Of a DNA stretch of 64,000 bases, positions 8,274-17,199 are shown in pieces (the first letter of the stretch is position 1; the number at the start of each line of letters is the position of its first letter). The notes beneath the pieces were generated by a model, which saw only the letters and a list, made by a program, of their open reading frames with translations, was not told the origin of the DNA and did not search any database. The position numbers and the translations under genes were made by a program. This stretch comes from Roseitalea sp. MMSF_3546 (GTDB lineage: Bacteria > Pseudomonadota > Alphaproteobacteria > Rhizobiales > Rhizobiaceae). The DNA lies in assembly GCF_030732865.1 (NCBI RefSeq), contig NZ_JASHKB010000003.1, positions 62,001-126,000 of the forward strand, given 5' to 3'.

Positions 8274-9878
8274 TCACTCCGCCGGGACGGCGAACTGGTT
8301 CATCGTGTTTTCGGTGCCGCCGGCCTTGAGCGCCGCATCGCCGGAGAAATACTCCTTGTGGTCGTCGCCCATGTCCGAGCCGGCCATGTTCTGGTGCCTG
8401 ACGCAGGCGATCCCTTCGCGGATTTCGCGGCGCTGAACGCCCGCCACATAGCCCAGCATCCCCGCTTCGCCGAAATATTCGCGGGCCAGATTGTCGGTCG
8501 AAAGCGCCGCGGTATGATAGGTGGGCAGCGTGATCAGGTGATGGAAGATGCCGGCCTGGCGCGCCGCGTCGGCCTGGAAGGTGCGGATGCGCTCATCGGC
8601 CTCGGCGGCCAGATCGCTGTCGTCATAATCGGCACTCATCAGCCGGTCGCGGTCGTAGCTGGTGACGTCCTTGCCGGCTTCGACCCAGGCGTCATAGACC
8701 TGCTGGCGGAAATTGAGCGTCCAGTTGAAGGATGGCGAGTTGTTGTAGACCAGCTTGGCGTTCGGCACCTGCGCGCGAATGGCGTTCACCATTTCGGCGA
8801 TCTGGCCGATATGCGGCTTTTCGGTCTCGATCCACAAAAGGTCGGCGCCGTTGCGCAGCGAGGTGACGCAGTCGAGCACCACCCGGTCCTTGCCGGAGCC
8901 CTTCTTGAACTGGAACAGGCCGCTCGGCAGGCGCTTGGGGCGCATCAGCTTGCCATCGCGACGGATCAGCACGTCGCCATTGCCGATCTCGGCTTCGGAC
9001 ACGTCCTCGCAGTCGAGAAAGGCATTGTACCGGTCGCCCAGATCGCCCGGCGCGTTGGACACGGCGATCTGCTTGGTCAGGCCGGCGCCGAGCGAATCGG
9101 TCCGCGTGACGATGATGCCGTCATCGACGCCCAGCTCCAGGAAGGCGTAGCGGCAGGCGCGCACCTTGGCGAGGAACTCGGCATGGGGCACGGTGACCTT
9201 GCCGTCCTGGTGGCCGCACTGCTTTTCGTCGGACACCTGGTTTTCGATCTGCAGCGCACAGGCGCCCGCCTCGATCATCTTCTTGGCCAGAAGATAGGTC
9301 GCCTCCTCGTTGCCGAAGCCGGCATCGATGTCGGCGATGATCGGCACGATGTGGGTCTCGAAATTGTCGATCTTCTTCTGCACGGCCGCCGCGGTCACCT
9401 CGTCGCCGCCATCGCGCGCAGCGTCGAGCTCGCTGAAAAGACCGCCAAGTTCGCGCGCATCGGCCTGCTTGAGGAAGGTATAGAGCTCCTCGATGAGCGC
9501 GGGAACGGAGGTCTTTTCGTGCATGGACTGGTCGGGCAGCGGGCCGAATTCCGAGCGCAGCGCGGCGACCATCCAGCCCGAAAGATAAAGATAGCGGCCC
9601 CTGGTCGAGCCGAAATGCTTCTTGATGGAAATCATCTTCTGCTGGCCGATGAAGCCGTGCCAGCAGCCCAGCGACTGGGTGTACTTGGCCGGGTCCGCGT
9701 CATAGGCAGCCATGTCCTGGCGCATGATCTTCGCGGTATATCTGGCGATGTCGAGGCCGGTCCGAAACCGGTTCTGAAGCCGCATGCGGGCGACATATTC
9801 GGGATTGATGCCGTCCCACGGCCGGCCATGGGCGGAGATCAGCTCCGAGGCGGTCTGGATTTCATTGTGGTAGGTCAT
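8274..9878 (-). CDS. aceA: Isocitrate lyase (long form)
   Basis: Cleaves isocitrate to glyoxylate and succinate, the first step of the glyoxylate bypass, needed for growth on acetate and fatty acids. The ICL signature is present as EKQCGHQDGK (Cys near residue 222, the catalytic thiol), with the TIM-barrel blocks IADIDAGFGNEEAT and VYNNSPSFNWTLNF. At 534 aa it belongs to the longer group with an inserted region rather than the ~430-aa E. coli type. The ATG at 9878 follows CAGGAGCAGGAC. It is the only gene of its transcript; the upstream 348 bp carry a repeated operator-like motif (9919-10123). Malate synthase is not in the window. Confidence 0.96.
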   Translation of the reverse strand: MTYHNEIQTASELISAHGRPWDGINPEYVARMRLQNRFRTGLDIARYTAKIMRQDMAAYDADPAKYTQSLGCWHGFIGQQKMISIKKHFGSTRGRYLYLSGWMVAALRSEFGPLPDQSMHEKTSVPALIEELYTFLKQADARELGGLFSELDAARDGGDEVTAAAVQKKIDNFETHIVPIIADIDAGFGNEEATYLLAKKMIEAGACALQIENQVSDEKQCGHQDGKVTVPHAEFLAKVRACRYAFLELGVDDGIIVTRTDSLGAGLTKQIAVSNAPGDLGDRYNAFLDCEDVSEAEIGNGDVLIRRDGKLMRPKRLPSGLFQFKKGSGKDRVVLDCVTSLRNGADLLWIETEKPHIGQIAEMVNAIRAQVPNAKLVYNNSPSFNWTLNFRQQVYDAWVEAGKDVTSYDRDRLMSADYDDSDLAAEADERIRTFQADAARQAGIFHHLITLPTYHTAALSTDNLAREYFGEAGMLGYVAGVQRREIREGIACVRHQNMAGSDMGDDHKEYFSGDAALKAGGTENTMNQFAVPAE

Positions 9879-9918
9879 GTCCTGCTCCTGGCGTGGCGGC
9901 CCCGCCGTGCGGGCGCCG

Positions 9919-10123
9919 TGTCGAAATCCTGTAAAGCCTGTCACAGCGCGGCTCCGCCCACGTCCATTCACGCTGCCGGACCGCCATTGCGACGGCTGGA
10001 TCGGCTCATACGTAACGCCCATTGGCGGAAACGGCACGCGAATGCTGCATCCGCGTTGTCAAAATCGTGTAAAAATGGCTGGCAGATGGGGCGCAGGCTG
10101 TCGGATTGTGAAGATTTTGACAA
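9919..10123 (-). promoter_or_regulatory. Three-site operator-like array upstream of aceA
   Basis: The 348-bp gap between aceA and ppsA has no gene. It contains TGTCGAAATCCTGTAAA (9919-9935) and TGTCAAAATCGTGTAAA (10057-10073), identical at 15 of 17 positions, and an inverted third copy sharing TTGTCAAAATC (10123-10113 on the minus strand). The 11-bp blocks at 10056-10066 and 10113-10123 form a perfect inverted repeat. The site nearest aceA is 41-57 bp from its ATG, where a repressor or activator would act. The regulator is unknown. Confidence 0.5.
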
Positions 10124-10226
10124 GCGGCGCGACGGCCCACGCGTCATCACGCCCTCGCATGCGGCGAGACGAAGGGTGGGCGCGGTCACGACATGAAGGG
10201 CCGGCGTGCGCCGGGCCCGCGACCCC

Positions 10227-12608
10227 CTACCCCTCGGCGTCCTTCACATGGCCCTTGACGTCCAGGAAGCTGTCGGGCGTCACCGAGATCGTGTCGATGC
10301 CGGCCTCGACCAGCAGCCTTGCGTAATCGGGCGAGTTGGATGGCGCCTGACCGCAGAAGCCGACCTTGGCCCCCGCCTTGTGCGCGCGCTCGACGACCGA
10401 CCGGATCATCCACAGCACCGCCGGATCACGCTCGTCGAACACATCGGCCAGTTCGCCCGAATCGCGGTCGACGCCCAGGGTGAGCTGGGTCAGGTCGTTC
10501 GAGCCGATGGAAAAGCCGTCAAAGCGCTCGGCGAACTGCTCGGCGAGGATCACATTGGAGGGGATCTCGCACATGACGTAGATCTCGAGCCCGTTCCGGC
10601 CGCGCTCGAGCCCGGCGCCCGCCATCACCTCGAGCACCCTGTCGGCCTCGGTCAGCGTGCGGCAGAACGGGATCATGACGACGACGTTGTCGAAGCCCAT
10701 CTCCTCGCGCAGCTTGAGGATCGCCTTGCATTCGAGCTCGAAGCCGGGCCGGTAGCCGTCCGAGTAGTAGCGCGAGGCGCCGCGCCAGCCGATCATCGGG
10801 TTTTCCTCCCGGGGCTCGAAATCGTGTCCGCCCAGCAGCTCGGCATATTCGTTCGTCTTGAAGTCGGACATGCGCACGATCACGCGGTTCGGATAGGCAA
10901 CCGCTGCGATGCGCGACAGACCGCGTGCCAGTTCGTCGACGAAGTAGTCCTCCTTGTTGTCGTAGCCGCGGGTGATCTCGGCGATCTCCTGCTTGACGTC
11001 GTCATCGCCCAGCGTGTCGAAATTGACCAGCGCCATCGGGTGAACCTTGATGACGTTGTTGACGACGAACTCCATGCGGGCCAGGCCCACGCCCTCGGCC
11101 GGCAGCCGCCACCAGCGAAAGGCGGCCGAAGGGCTGGCCAGGTTCAGCATGATCTTGGTCCTGGTCTCCGGCACCTCGTCGAGAGAAATCTCCTCGGCGG
11201 AATAATCGGCAATGCCCTCGTAGACATAGCCCTCCTCGCCTTCGGCACACGAGACGGTCACCTCCTGGTGGTCGTGCAGCACGTGGGTGGCATTGCCCGT
11301 GCCGACGATGGCCGGAAGGCCCAGTTCGCGGCTGACGATGGCGGCGTGCGAGGTACGGCCGCCATGATCGGTGACGATGGCCGAGGCGCGCTTCATGATC
11401 GGCACCCAGTCGGGGTCGGTGGTCGATGTGACGAGAATGCCGCCATCGATGAACTTGTCGATGTCCCTGACATCCTCGATCAAACAGACGGTCCCGCCGA
11501 CGACGGCACCGCCGACCGAAAGCCCGGTCAACAGGCGCCGGCCCTTGTTGTCGATGGTGTAGGACTTGATCGTGCCCTGGTTGGCGCGCGACTGCACCGT
11601 CTCGGGCCGCGCCTGAACGATATAGAGCTTGCCGGTCTCGCCATCCTTGGCCCATTCCATGTCCATTGGCTGGCCGTAATGGTCCTCGATCGTCACCGCC
11701 ATGCGGGCCAGTTCGATGATCTCGTCATCGCTGAGCACGAAGGCGGCGCGCTCGGCCTTCGAGGTCGGAACGTTGCGCGTGACCGGTCCGTCGCCGCGGC
11801 CGTAGATCATCTTGATGTCCTTGGAACCGCGCGCCTTTTCGATCACCGGCTTGAGCCTGGGATTGGACAGGAAGGGCTTGTAGACCTCGTATTCGTCCGG
11901 ATTGACCGCGCCTTGCACGACGTTTTCGCCGAGCCCCCAGGCCGCGTTGATCAGCACCGCCTTGTCGAAGCCCGATTCGGTGTCGATCGAGAACATCACG
12001 CCCGAGCCGCCAATGTCGGCGCGCACCATCTGCTGAACGCCGATCGACAGGGCAACCTCGGTGTGATCGAAGCCGTGATGGCGGCGATAGGTGATCGCCC
12101 GGTCGGTGAACAGCGAGGCGTAACAGCGCCGGCAGGCCTCGAGCAGGGCCACCTCGCCGCTGACATTGAGATAGGTCTCCTGCTGGCCGGCGAAGCTGGC
12201 CTCGGGCAGGTCCTCGGCGGTGGCCGACGAACGCACGGCCACCGACATGTTCTCGATGCCTTCGCGCTCGCCCAGTTCCCGATAGGCGGCAAGGATGTCG
12301 CTGCGAATGTCGTCGGGCCACTGGCCATTGAAGATCGCATCGCGAATCGCCTCGCCGGCCTGCTTCAGCGTCAGCCGGCCATCGTCGAACCGTTCGACGC
12401 GGTCGCGGATGAACGCGTCGAGGTCGTTCGCCTTCAGATAGGCGCGAAAGGCGTCCGAGGTGGTGGCGAACCCGCCGGGGACGGCGACGCCCTTGCCGCC
12501 GAGTTGCTGCACCATCTCGCCCAGAGAGGAGTTCTTGCCGCCCACCTTTGCCACGTCGCCGCGCGACAATTGCTCAAAGAAGATGACATTGCGGTTTGAT
12601 TGGAGCAC
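10227..12608 (-). CDS. ppsA: Phosphoenolpyruvate synthase (pyruvate, water dikinase)
   Basis: Converts pyruvate and ATP to PEP, AMP and phosphate, the entry to gluconeogenesis. Domains in order: N-terminal ATP-grasp (GGKNSSLGEMVQQLGGKGV, SVAVRSSATAEDLPEASFAGQ), a central phosphohistidine swivel domain with GGRTSHAAIVSRELGLPA (His near residue 420), and the C-terminal PEP-binding TIM barrel ending in GFCGQAPSN. The 793-aa length is typical for PpsA and lacks the PPDK insert. The GTG at 12608 is chosen because GGGAGG stands 6 nt upstream; the open frame continues far upstream only by GC bias. Lying beside aceA, it fits joint use during growth on C2 or fatty-acid carbon. Confidence 0.96.
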   Translation of the reverse strand: MLQSNRNVIFFEQLSRGDVAKVGGKNSSLGEMVQQLGGKGVAVPGGFATTSDAFRAYLKANDLDAFIRDRVERFDDGRLTLKQAGEAIRDAIFNGQWPDDIRSDILAAYRELGEREGIENMSVAVRSSATAEDLPEASFAGQQETYLNVSGEVALLEACRRCYASLFTDRAITYRRHHGFDHTEVALSIGVQQMVRADIGGSGVMFSIDTESGFDKAVLINAAWGLGENVVQGAVNPDEYEVYKPFLSNPRLKPVIEKARGSKDIKMIYGRGDGPVTRNVPTSKAERAAFVLSDDEIIELARMAVTIEDHYGQPMDMEWAKDGETGKLYIVQARPETVQSRANQGTIKSYTIDNKGRRLLTGLSVGGAVVGGTVCLIEDVRDIDKFIDGGILVTSTTDPDWVPIMKRASAIVTDHGGRTSHAAIVSRELGLPAIVGTGNATHVLHDHQEVTVSCAEGEEGYVYEGIADYSAEEISLDEVPETRTKIMLNLASPSAAFRWWRLPAEGVGLARMEFVVNNVIKVHPMALVNFDTLGDDDVKQEIAEITRGYDNKEDYFVDELARGLSRIAAVAYPNRVIVRMSDFKTNEYAELLGGHDFEPREENPMIGWRGASRYYSDGYRPGFELECKAILKLREEMGFDNVVVMIPFCRTLTEADRVLEVMAGAGLERGRNGLEIYVMCEIPSNVILAEQFAERFDGFSIGSNDLTQLTLGVDRDSGELADVFDERDPAVLWMIRSVVERAHKAGAKVGFCGQAPSNSPDYARLLVEAGIDTISVTPDSFLDVKGHVKDAEG

Positions 12609-12667
12609 GGACGGCCTCCCGTTTCGAGTTCGGTCGGCGGCACAATTGGCGCTGGTGGCGCCCGGGT

Positions 12668-12710
12668 CATTGACCCTTGTCAATGGCTGCGCGGTGGTGG
12701 CCGCTATGGT
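12668..12710 (+). promoter_or_regulatory. FNR/FixK-type promoter of the 12768 gene
   Basis: A perfect palindrome CATTGAC-CCTT-GTCAATG (12668-12685) contains the FNR/FixK core TTGA-N6-TCAA. A -10 hexamer TATGGT lies at 12705-12710, giving a predicted start near 12718 and placing the box centre at about -41.5, the classic class II activator position. ppsA diverges on the other side, so an effect on ppsA is also possible. Confidence 0.6.
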
Positions 12711-12767
12711 ATGGGCACAAGGGATCGGGCGCGGCGGGCGCCGCCACAGCATATCGAGGATATCGTG

Positions 12768-13148
12768 ATGGACAGCAACGCGCTGACGGCATTGAGAGAA
12801 CGGCTGGAGAGCGCGGCAACGCTCGATGACGCGCTGGCAGGCGATGCGGCAGCGATGCTGTCGGACGGCTTCCGGGAACCGATCGCGCCGGAGGCGACCA
12901 AGACCGGGCTGCTGGGATCGGCGGAAAGCGCCATTCGCGTCGTCGGCCATGCCTATCCGGGCTGGGCGCTGTCGTTTGACGGTCACGCAAGCCCGCGCGA
13001 CAACACCAAATGGCGCTGTACGCTCAGGGAATCGCGCGGGCCGGACGACGACCAGATCGTCGGCATCGGCAACGCCAACTCGATGCGCCTGGCGCTTCTG
13101 GCGGCGGTGGCGCATATCAAGATCATGCATGCGGCCGGCTATGGCTGA
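12768..13148 (+). CDS. Conserved small protein of unknown function, FNR-like promoter
   Basis: 126-aa soluble protein with no signal peptide or Cys pair. The middle and end, AIRVVGHAYPGWALSFDG, KWRCTLRES and NANSMRLALLAAVAHIKI, weakly resemble the strand-strand-helix layout of the phage ABA sandwich domain; I would not assign it on that alone. The ATG at 12768 has GAGGA 8 nt upstream. Its upstream region carries an FNR/FixK box at the class II position, so expression under oxygen limitation is likely. It is monocistronic, between divergent ppsA and convergent prfB. Confidence 0.75.
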   Translation: MDSNALTALRERLESAATLDDALAGDAAAMLSDGFREPIAPEATKTGLLGSAESAIRVVGHAYPGWALSFDGHASPRDNTKWRCTLRESRGPDDDQIVGIGNANSMRLALLAAVAHIKIMHAAGYG

Positions 13149-13271
13149 GCGCGCAGGCCGATGGTCGTTTTCGGCCCTTGCGTCCGGTCACGCCCGGCCG
13201 CGGCGCAACCGGGGATGACGAAGAGAAGGGAGCGGCGGAGGCGACGAGGACGGACAGGGGGTTCGGCAAAC

Positions 13272-14400
13272 CTACGCGACGTCGTCGATATCGGCATCCT
13301 CGCCGCCGGTGACCCGGTGCGCCAGCGCGGCTTCCATGAACGGGTCGAGCGCCCCGTCGAGGACGTCGCCCGGTGCGGTCGATTCCACGCCCGTGCGCAG
13401 ATCCTTGACCAGTTGGTAGGGCTGCAGGACGTAGGACCGGATCTGGTGGCCCCAGCCAATGTCCGACTTGGCGTCGAACTGGGATTGCGCGGCTTCCTCG
13501 CGCCGCTTCATTTCCAGATCGTAGAGCCGGGCGCGCAGCGCCTTCATGGCATTGGCGCGGTTCTGGTGCTGGGATTTTTCCGACGATGTGACGACGATGC
13601 CGGTCGGCAGGTGGGTGATGCGCACCGCCGAATCGGTGGTGTTGACGTGCTGGCCGCCGGCGCCCGAGGAACGGTAGGTGTCGATGCGGATATCCTTGTC
13701 GGCGATCTCGATCTCGACATTGTCGTCGATCACCGGATAGACGCCGACCGAGGAAAAGGAGGTATGCCGGCGGGCATTGGAGTCATAGGGGCTGATGCGC
13801 ACCAGGCGGTGCACGCCGGTCTCGGTCTTCAGCCAGCCATGGGCGTTGTGGCCCTTGACGAGCAGCGTGGCGGACTTGATGCCGGCCTCGTCGCCGGCCG
13901 AAAATTCCTGCAGTTCGACCTTGAAGCCATGGCGCTCGGCCCAGCGGGTGTACATGCGCAGCAGCATGTTGGCCCAATCCTGGCTCTCGGTGCCCCCTGC
14001 CCCCGAATGGATCTCGACGAAGGTGTCGTTGGCGTCCATCTCGCCAGAGAGCAGCGCCTCGATCTGGCGCTTTTCGATCTGGCCCTTGAGCGCCCGGATG
14101 GCCTGTTCGGCCTCGGCGACGGTCTCGGCGTCGTCCTCCTCCTCGCCCAGTTCGATCAGCGCGACATTGTCCTCGAGCGCCTGGTCGAACCCCCTGATCG
14201 CGCCGATCATGTCTTCCAGACGCTGGCGCTCCTGCATGAGCTTTTGCGCCTCGGCGGCGTCGTTCCAGATGTCGGGATCTTCTGCGCGCGCGTTCAGATA
14301 GTCGAGGCGTTTGACGGAGGCATCCCAGTCAAAGATGCCTCCTCAGCAGGGCTATGTCCTGCCTGATGCTGTCGGTCAGCGTGGCGATTTCCGCGCGCAT
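13272..14400 (-). CDS. prfB: Peptide chain release factor 2, with programmed +1 frameshift
   Basis: Recognises UAA and UGA stop codons and triggers peptide release. The main frame (14330 to 13272, 352 codons) holds the GGQ loop as SSGAGGQHVN, the anticodon-like motif as SPY (E. coli has SPF) and the C-terminal GWGHQIRSYVLQPYQLVKD. The true start is ATG 14400, 23 codons in a different frame, ending CTT TGA C. Reading must slip +1 over the in-frame UGA at 14331-14329, giving about 375 aa, the normal RF2 length. The first Met of the main frame alone would yield a 321-aa protein missing domain 1, so this is not a broken gene. It lies downstream of the PBP1a gene on the same strand. Confidence 0.95.
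14329..14343 (-). promoter_or_regulatory. RF2 autoregulatory frameshift site
   Basis: Reading the minus strand, AGGAGG (14343-14338), CAT, then CTT TGA C: an internal Shine-Dalgarno three nucleotides ahead of a slippery CUU followed by UGA. This matches the classic prfB recoding signal (AGGGGG-UAU-CUU-UGA-C in E. coli). Low RF2 slows termination at this UGA and favours the +1 slip, so RF2 controls its own synthesis. Confidence 0.95.
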
Positions 14401-14498
14401 GGGTGAAAGCGATCCGATGAGTTGCAGTTGCGGCGCGGCGGGCGCGCCCTCCCCCGTCACTTAAGTCGGCGCGCCTTGGCTGTAAAGGGCAGCCGATG

Positions 14499-16973
14499 TC
14501 AGAACAGTCCGCCGGCGCCCTCCTGGACGGCCTGCTGCGCGTCGGGCGAGATCTGACGCTGCCGCTCGGTGCGCTGCACCTGGATCGCCACCTGCTCGGC
14601 GCCGATGACGAAATAGCTGTCGGCGGGGCCAGTGCCGGGCTTGAACGCCTCGATGATGATGTCGCCGCCCTGGCCGTTGGCGCGCATGCCGGTCTTGCGG
14701 TCGATCTCGATGAGGTTCATGCCCGCCGGCAGGTGGAAATCGGTCAGCGGCTCGTCGGCCAGCACATCGGCCATGAAGTCCTTGAAGACCGGCGCGGCCA
14801 GGCCACCGCCGGTCGAGCCGCGCCCCATCTCGGTGGGCTGGTCAAAGCCGATATAGACGCCGGTCACGATGGACGGCGTATAGCCGACGAACCAGGCATC
14901 CTTGTAGTCGTTGGTGGTACCCGTCTTGCCGGCGATCGGCCGACCCAGATCGCGCAGGATCGTCGCCGTGCCCCGCTGCACCACGCCTTCCATCATGGAG
15001 GTCATCTGATAGGCGGTCATCGGATCGAGCACGATCTCGCGGGTGTCGGTCAGTTCGGGTTCGTCCTGGCCGAGCCACTGGCCGGCATTGCAGCCCTCGC
15101 ACTGGCGGCTGTCCTGCTTGAAGACGGTGCGGCCGTAGCGGTCCTGAATGCGGTCGATCAGCGCAGGCTCGATCTGCCGGCCGCCATTGGCGATCACCGA
15201 ATAGGCCGAGACCATGCGCAGAACGGTGGTCTCGCCCGAACCCAGCGCCATCGCCAGCACCGGCGACAGATCGTCGTAAAGGCCGAACTGCTCGGCATAT
15301 TCGGCGACCAGGTTCATGCCCATGTCCTGGGCCAGGCGCACCGTCATCAGGTTGCGCGACTTCTCGATGCCAAGACGAAGCGTCGACGGACCGGCCGCCT
15401 CGCCGGTGAAGTTCTGCGGCTCCCAGACCTCGCCGCCCGAGACGAGCTTGATCGGCGCGTCCATGATGACCGAGGCGGGCGTGTAGCCATTGTCGAGCGC
15501 GGCCGCATAGACGAAGGGCTTGAAGGACGAGCCGGGCTGGCGATAGGCCTGCGTGGCGCGGTTGAACTGGCTTTCGTGGAAGGAAAACCCGCCGGCCATG
15601 GCCAGAACGCGACCGGTGTTGGGATCCATGGAGACGAGCGCGCCGGAAACGGCCGGAACCTGGCGCAGCAGATAGTCGGCCGAGTCCTCGGCCTTGGGCT
15701 GGACGTAGACGACATCGCCCGGCGCGACCACCTCGTCGATCGAGCCGGCCGAACGCGTGCCGCCATCCTCGCGCAGTTTGAACGCCCACTGCATGTCGTC
15801 GCGGGCGATGGATGCCTCGTCGCGCTCGTCGGTCACGCCGCCGTCGAGCTTGCGCTCGGGCCGAAGGCCGATGCGCACGCCGTCGTCGCCGGTGCCGAGC
15901 ACGACGGCGACATCCCACTCGGGTACGTCCGGCAGCCGGTCGAACTCGGCCAGCGCCGGCCCCCAGTCGCCGGAAATGTCGATCTGGCCGATGGCGCCGC
16001 GCCAGCCCCAGTTGCGGTCGAATTCGAGCAGGCCGCGCTGCAGGGCGATCCGCGCCTGGTTCTGGATCTTCGGGTCGAGCGTGGTGCGCACCGACAGCCC
16101 GCCCTCATAGAGCGCGTCGTCACCATAGCGCTCGATGATCTGCTTGCGGACCTCCTCGGTGAAGTATTCCGACGCGAACACGAAGTCGCCCGAGCGGCGG
16201 AAATTGACGCCCAGTTCGCGCTGCTTGGCCTGTTCGGCGTCCTCGACGGTGATGTAGCCATTGTCGACCATGCGGTCGAGAATCCAGTTGCGCCGGTCGA
16301 GCGCGGCCTCGGTGTCGTCGAAGGGATGATAGTTCGCCGGCGCCTTGGGAAGCGCGGCGAGATAGGCAGCCTCGTGCAGGTCGAGTTCGTTGACCGCCTT
16401 GCCGAAATAGGTCAGCGCGGCCCCGGCAATGCCGTAGGAGCCGGCGCCGAAGAAGATCTCGTTGAGGTAGAGTTCGAGAATGCGGTCCTTGGTGTAGGCC
16501 TGCTCGATGCGGAAGGCGAGGATCGCCTCCTTGACCTTGCGGTCGATGGTGCGGTCGGACGACAGAAGGAAGTTCTTGGCGACCTGCTGGGTGATCGTCG
16601 AGCCGCCGAGCAGGCGCCGGTCCTGGCCCTCGATGACGATCTGCGCATTGGTGACCATGGCCCGGGCGAGCGCAAGGAAGTCGACGCCGGTATGGCTGTA
16701 GAAATTCTTGTCCTCGGCGGACAGGAAAGCCGCCTTGACGCGATCGGGCACGGCCTGGATCGGCAGGAACAGCCGGCGCTCGCGCGCGAACTCGCCCATC
16801 AGGCGGCCGTCGACCGAATAGAACCGGGTGGTCACCGGCGGCTCGTAGCGGGCAAGCACCTCGTAGTCGGGCAGATCGTCGGTGAGGTCGCCGACATAGA
16901 TCGCAATTCCCGCGGCGACGATCAGAAAGCCGACGACACCCAGACCAAAAAGATAACCCAAAAGGCGCAGCAT
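14499..16973 (-). CDS. mrcA: Penicillin-binding protein 1A, bifunctional
   Basis: Class A PBP that polymerises and cross-links peptidoglycan in the periplasm. An N-terminal TM anchor (LLGYLFGLGVVGFLIVAAG) is followed by the glycosyltransferase domain with SAEDKNFYSHTGVD and GGSTITQQVAKN. The transpeptidase domain has the SxxK serine in PGSSFKPFVYA, SRN in place of SxN, and KTGTTN. The 824-aa length and all catalytic motifs indicate an intact enzyme. The amidase lies upstream on the same strand, so synthesis and splitting enzymes neighbour each other. The ATG at 16973 is preceded by GGATGA. Confidence 0.95.
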   Translation of the reverse strand: MLRLLGYLFGLGVVGFLIVAAGIAIYVGDLTDDLPDYEVLARYEPPVTTRFYSVDGRLMGEFARERRLFLPIQAVPDRVKAAFLSAEDKNFYSHTGVDFLALARAMVTNAQIVIEGQDRRLLGGSTITQQVAKNFLLSSDRTIDRKVKEAILAFRIEQAYTKDRILELYLNEIFFGAGSYGIAGAALTYFGKAVNELDLHEAAYLAALPKAPANYHPFDDTEAALDRRNWILDRMVDNGYITVEDAEQAKQRELGVNFRRSGDFVFASEYFTEEVRKQIIERYGDDALYEGGLSVRTTLDPKIQNQARIALQRGLLEFDRNWGWRGAIGQIDISGDWGPALAEFDRLPDVPEWDVAVVLGTGDDGVRIGLRPERKLDGGVTDERDEASIARDDMQWAFKLREDGGTRSAGSIDEVVAPGDVVYVQPKAEDSADYLLRQVPAVSGALVSMDPNTGRVLAMAGGFSFHESQFNRATQAYRQPGSSFKPFVYAAALDNGYTPASVIMDAPIKLVSGGEVWEPQNFTGEAAGPSTLRLGIEKSRNLMTVRLAQDMGMNLVAEYAEQFGLYDDLSPVLAMALGSGETTVLRMVSAYSVIANGGRQIEPALIDRIQDRYGRTVFKQDSRQCEGCNAGQWLGQDEPELTDTREIVLDPMTAYQMTSMMEGVVQRGTATILRDLGRPIAGKTGTTNDYKDAWFVGYTPSIVTGVYIGFDQPTEMGRGSTGGGLAAPVFKDFMADVLADEPLTDFHLPAGMNLIEIDRKTGMRANGQGGDIIIEAFKPGTGPADSYFVIGAEQVAIQVQRTERQRQISPDAQQAVQEGAGGLF

Positions 16974-17129
16974 TCATCCAACCCGTTCAATCACCTAGCC
17001 GCGCGCATCATTGCCGCGCAACTTCCCCTGCGGTGCGGCCACAATGCGACAGCAACATGGCGACCGGAGCCGTATACACCAAAGATCGGCCGGCGTTGCG
17101 CCGCGGCCACAAAAATTCGCGTCCGTTAC

Positions 17130-17154
17130 GGTTACACGGCGCCGCAACGTAACC
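17130..17154. repeat. Inverted repeat between amidase and PBP1a genes
   Basis: GGTTAC-N13-GTAACC (17130-17154) with an internal GGCGCC core lies about 155-180 bp upstream of the PBP1a start. It could be an operator or a hairpin in the amidase transcript. No known regulator is matched. Confidence 0.3.
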
Positions 17155-17199
17155 TGCGGCAGTCGCCGTGCCCGCACAACCGGGTACGGTCGGCGCCGT

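Noticed and set aside
13272-14237. prfB as an N-terminally truncated pseudogene
   Set aside because: The missing N-terminus is present in another frame and joined by a textbook +1 frameshift signal.
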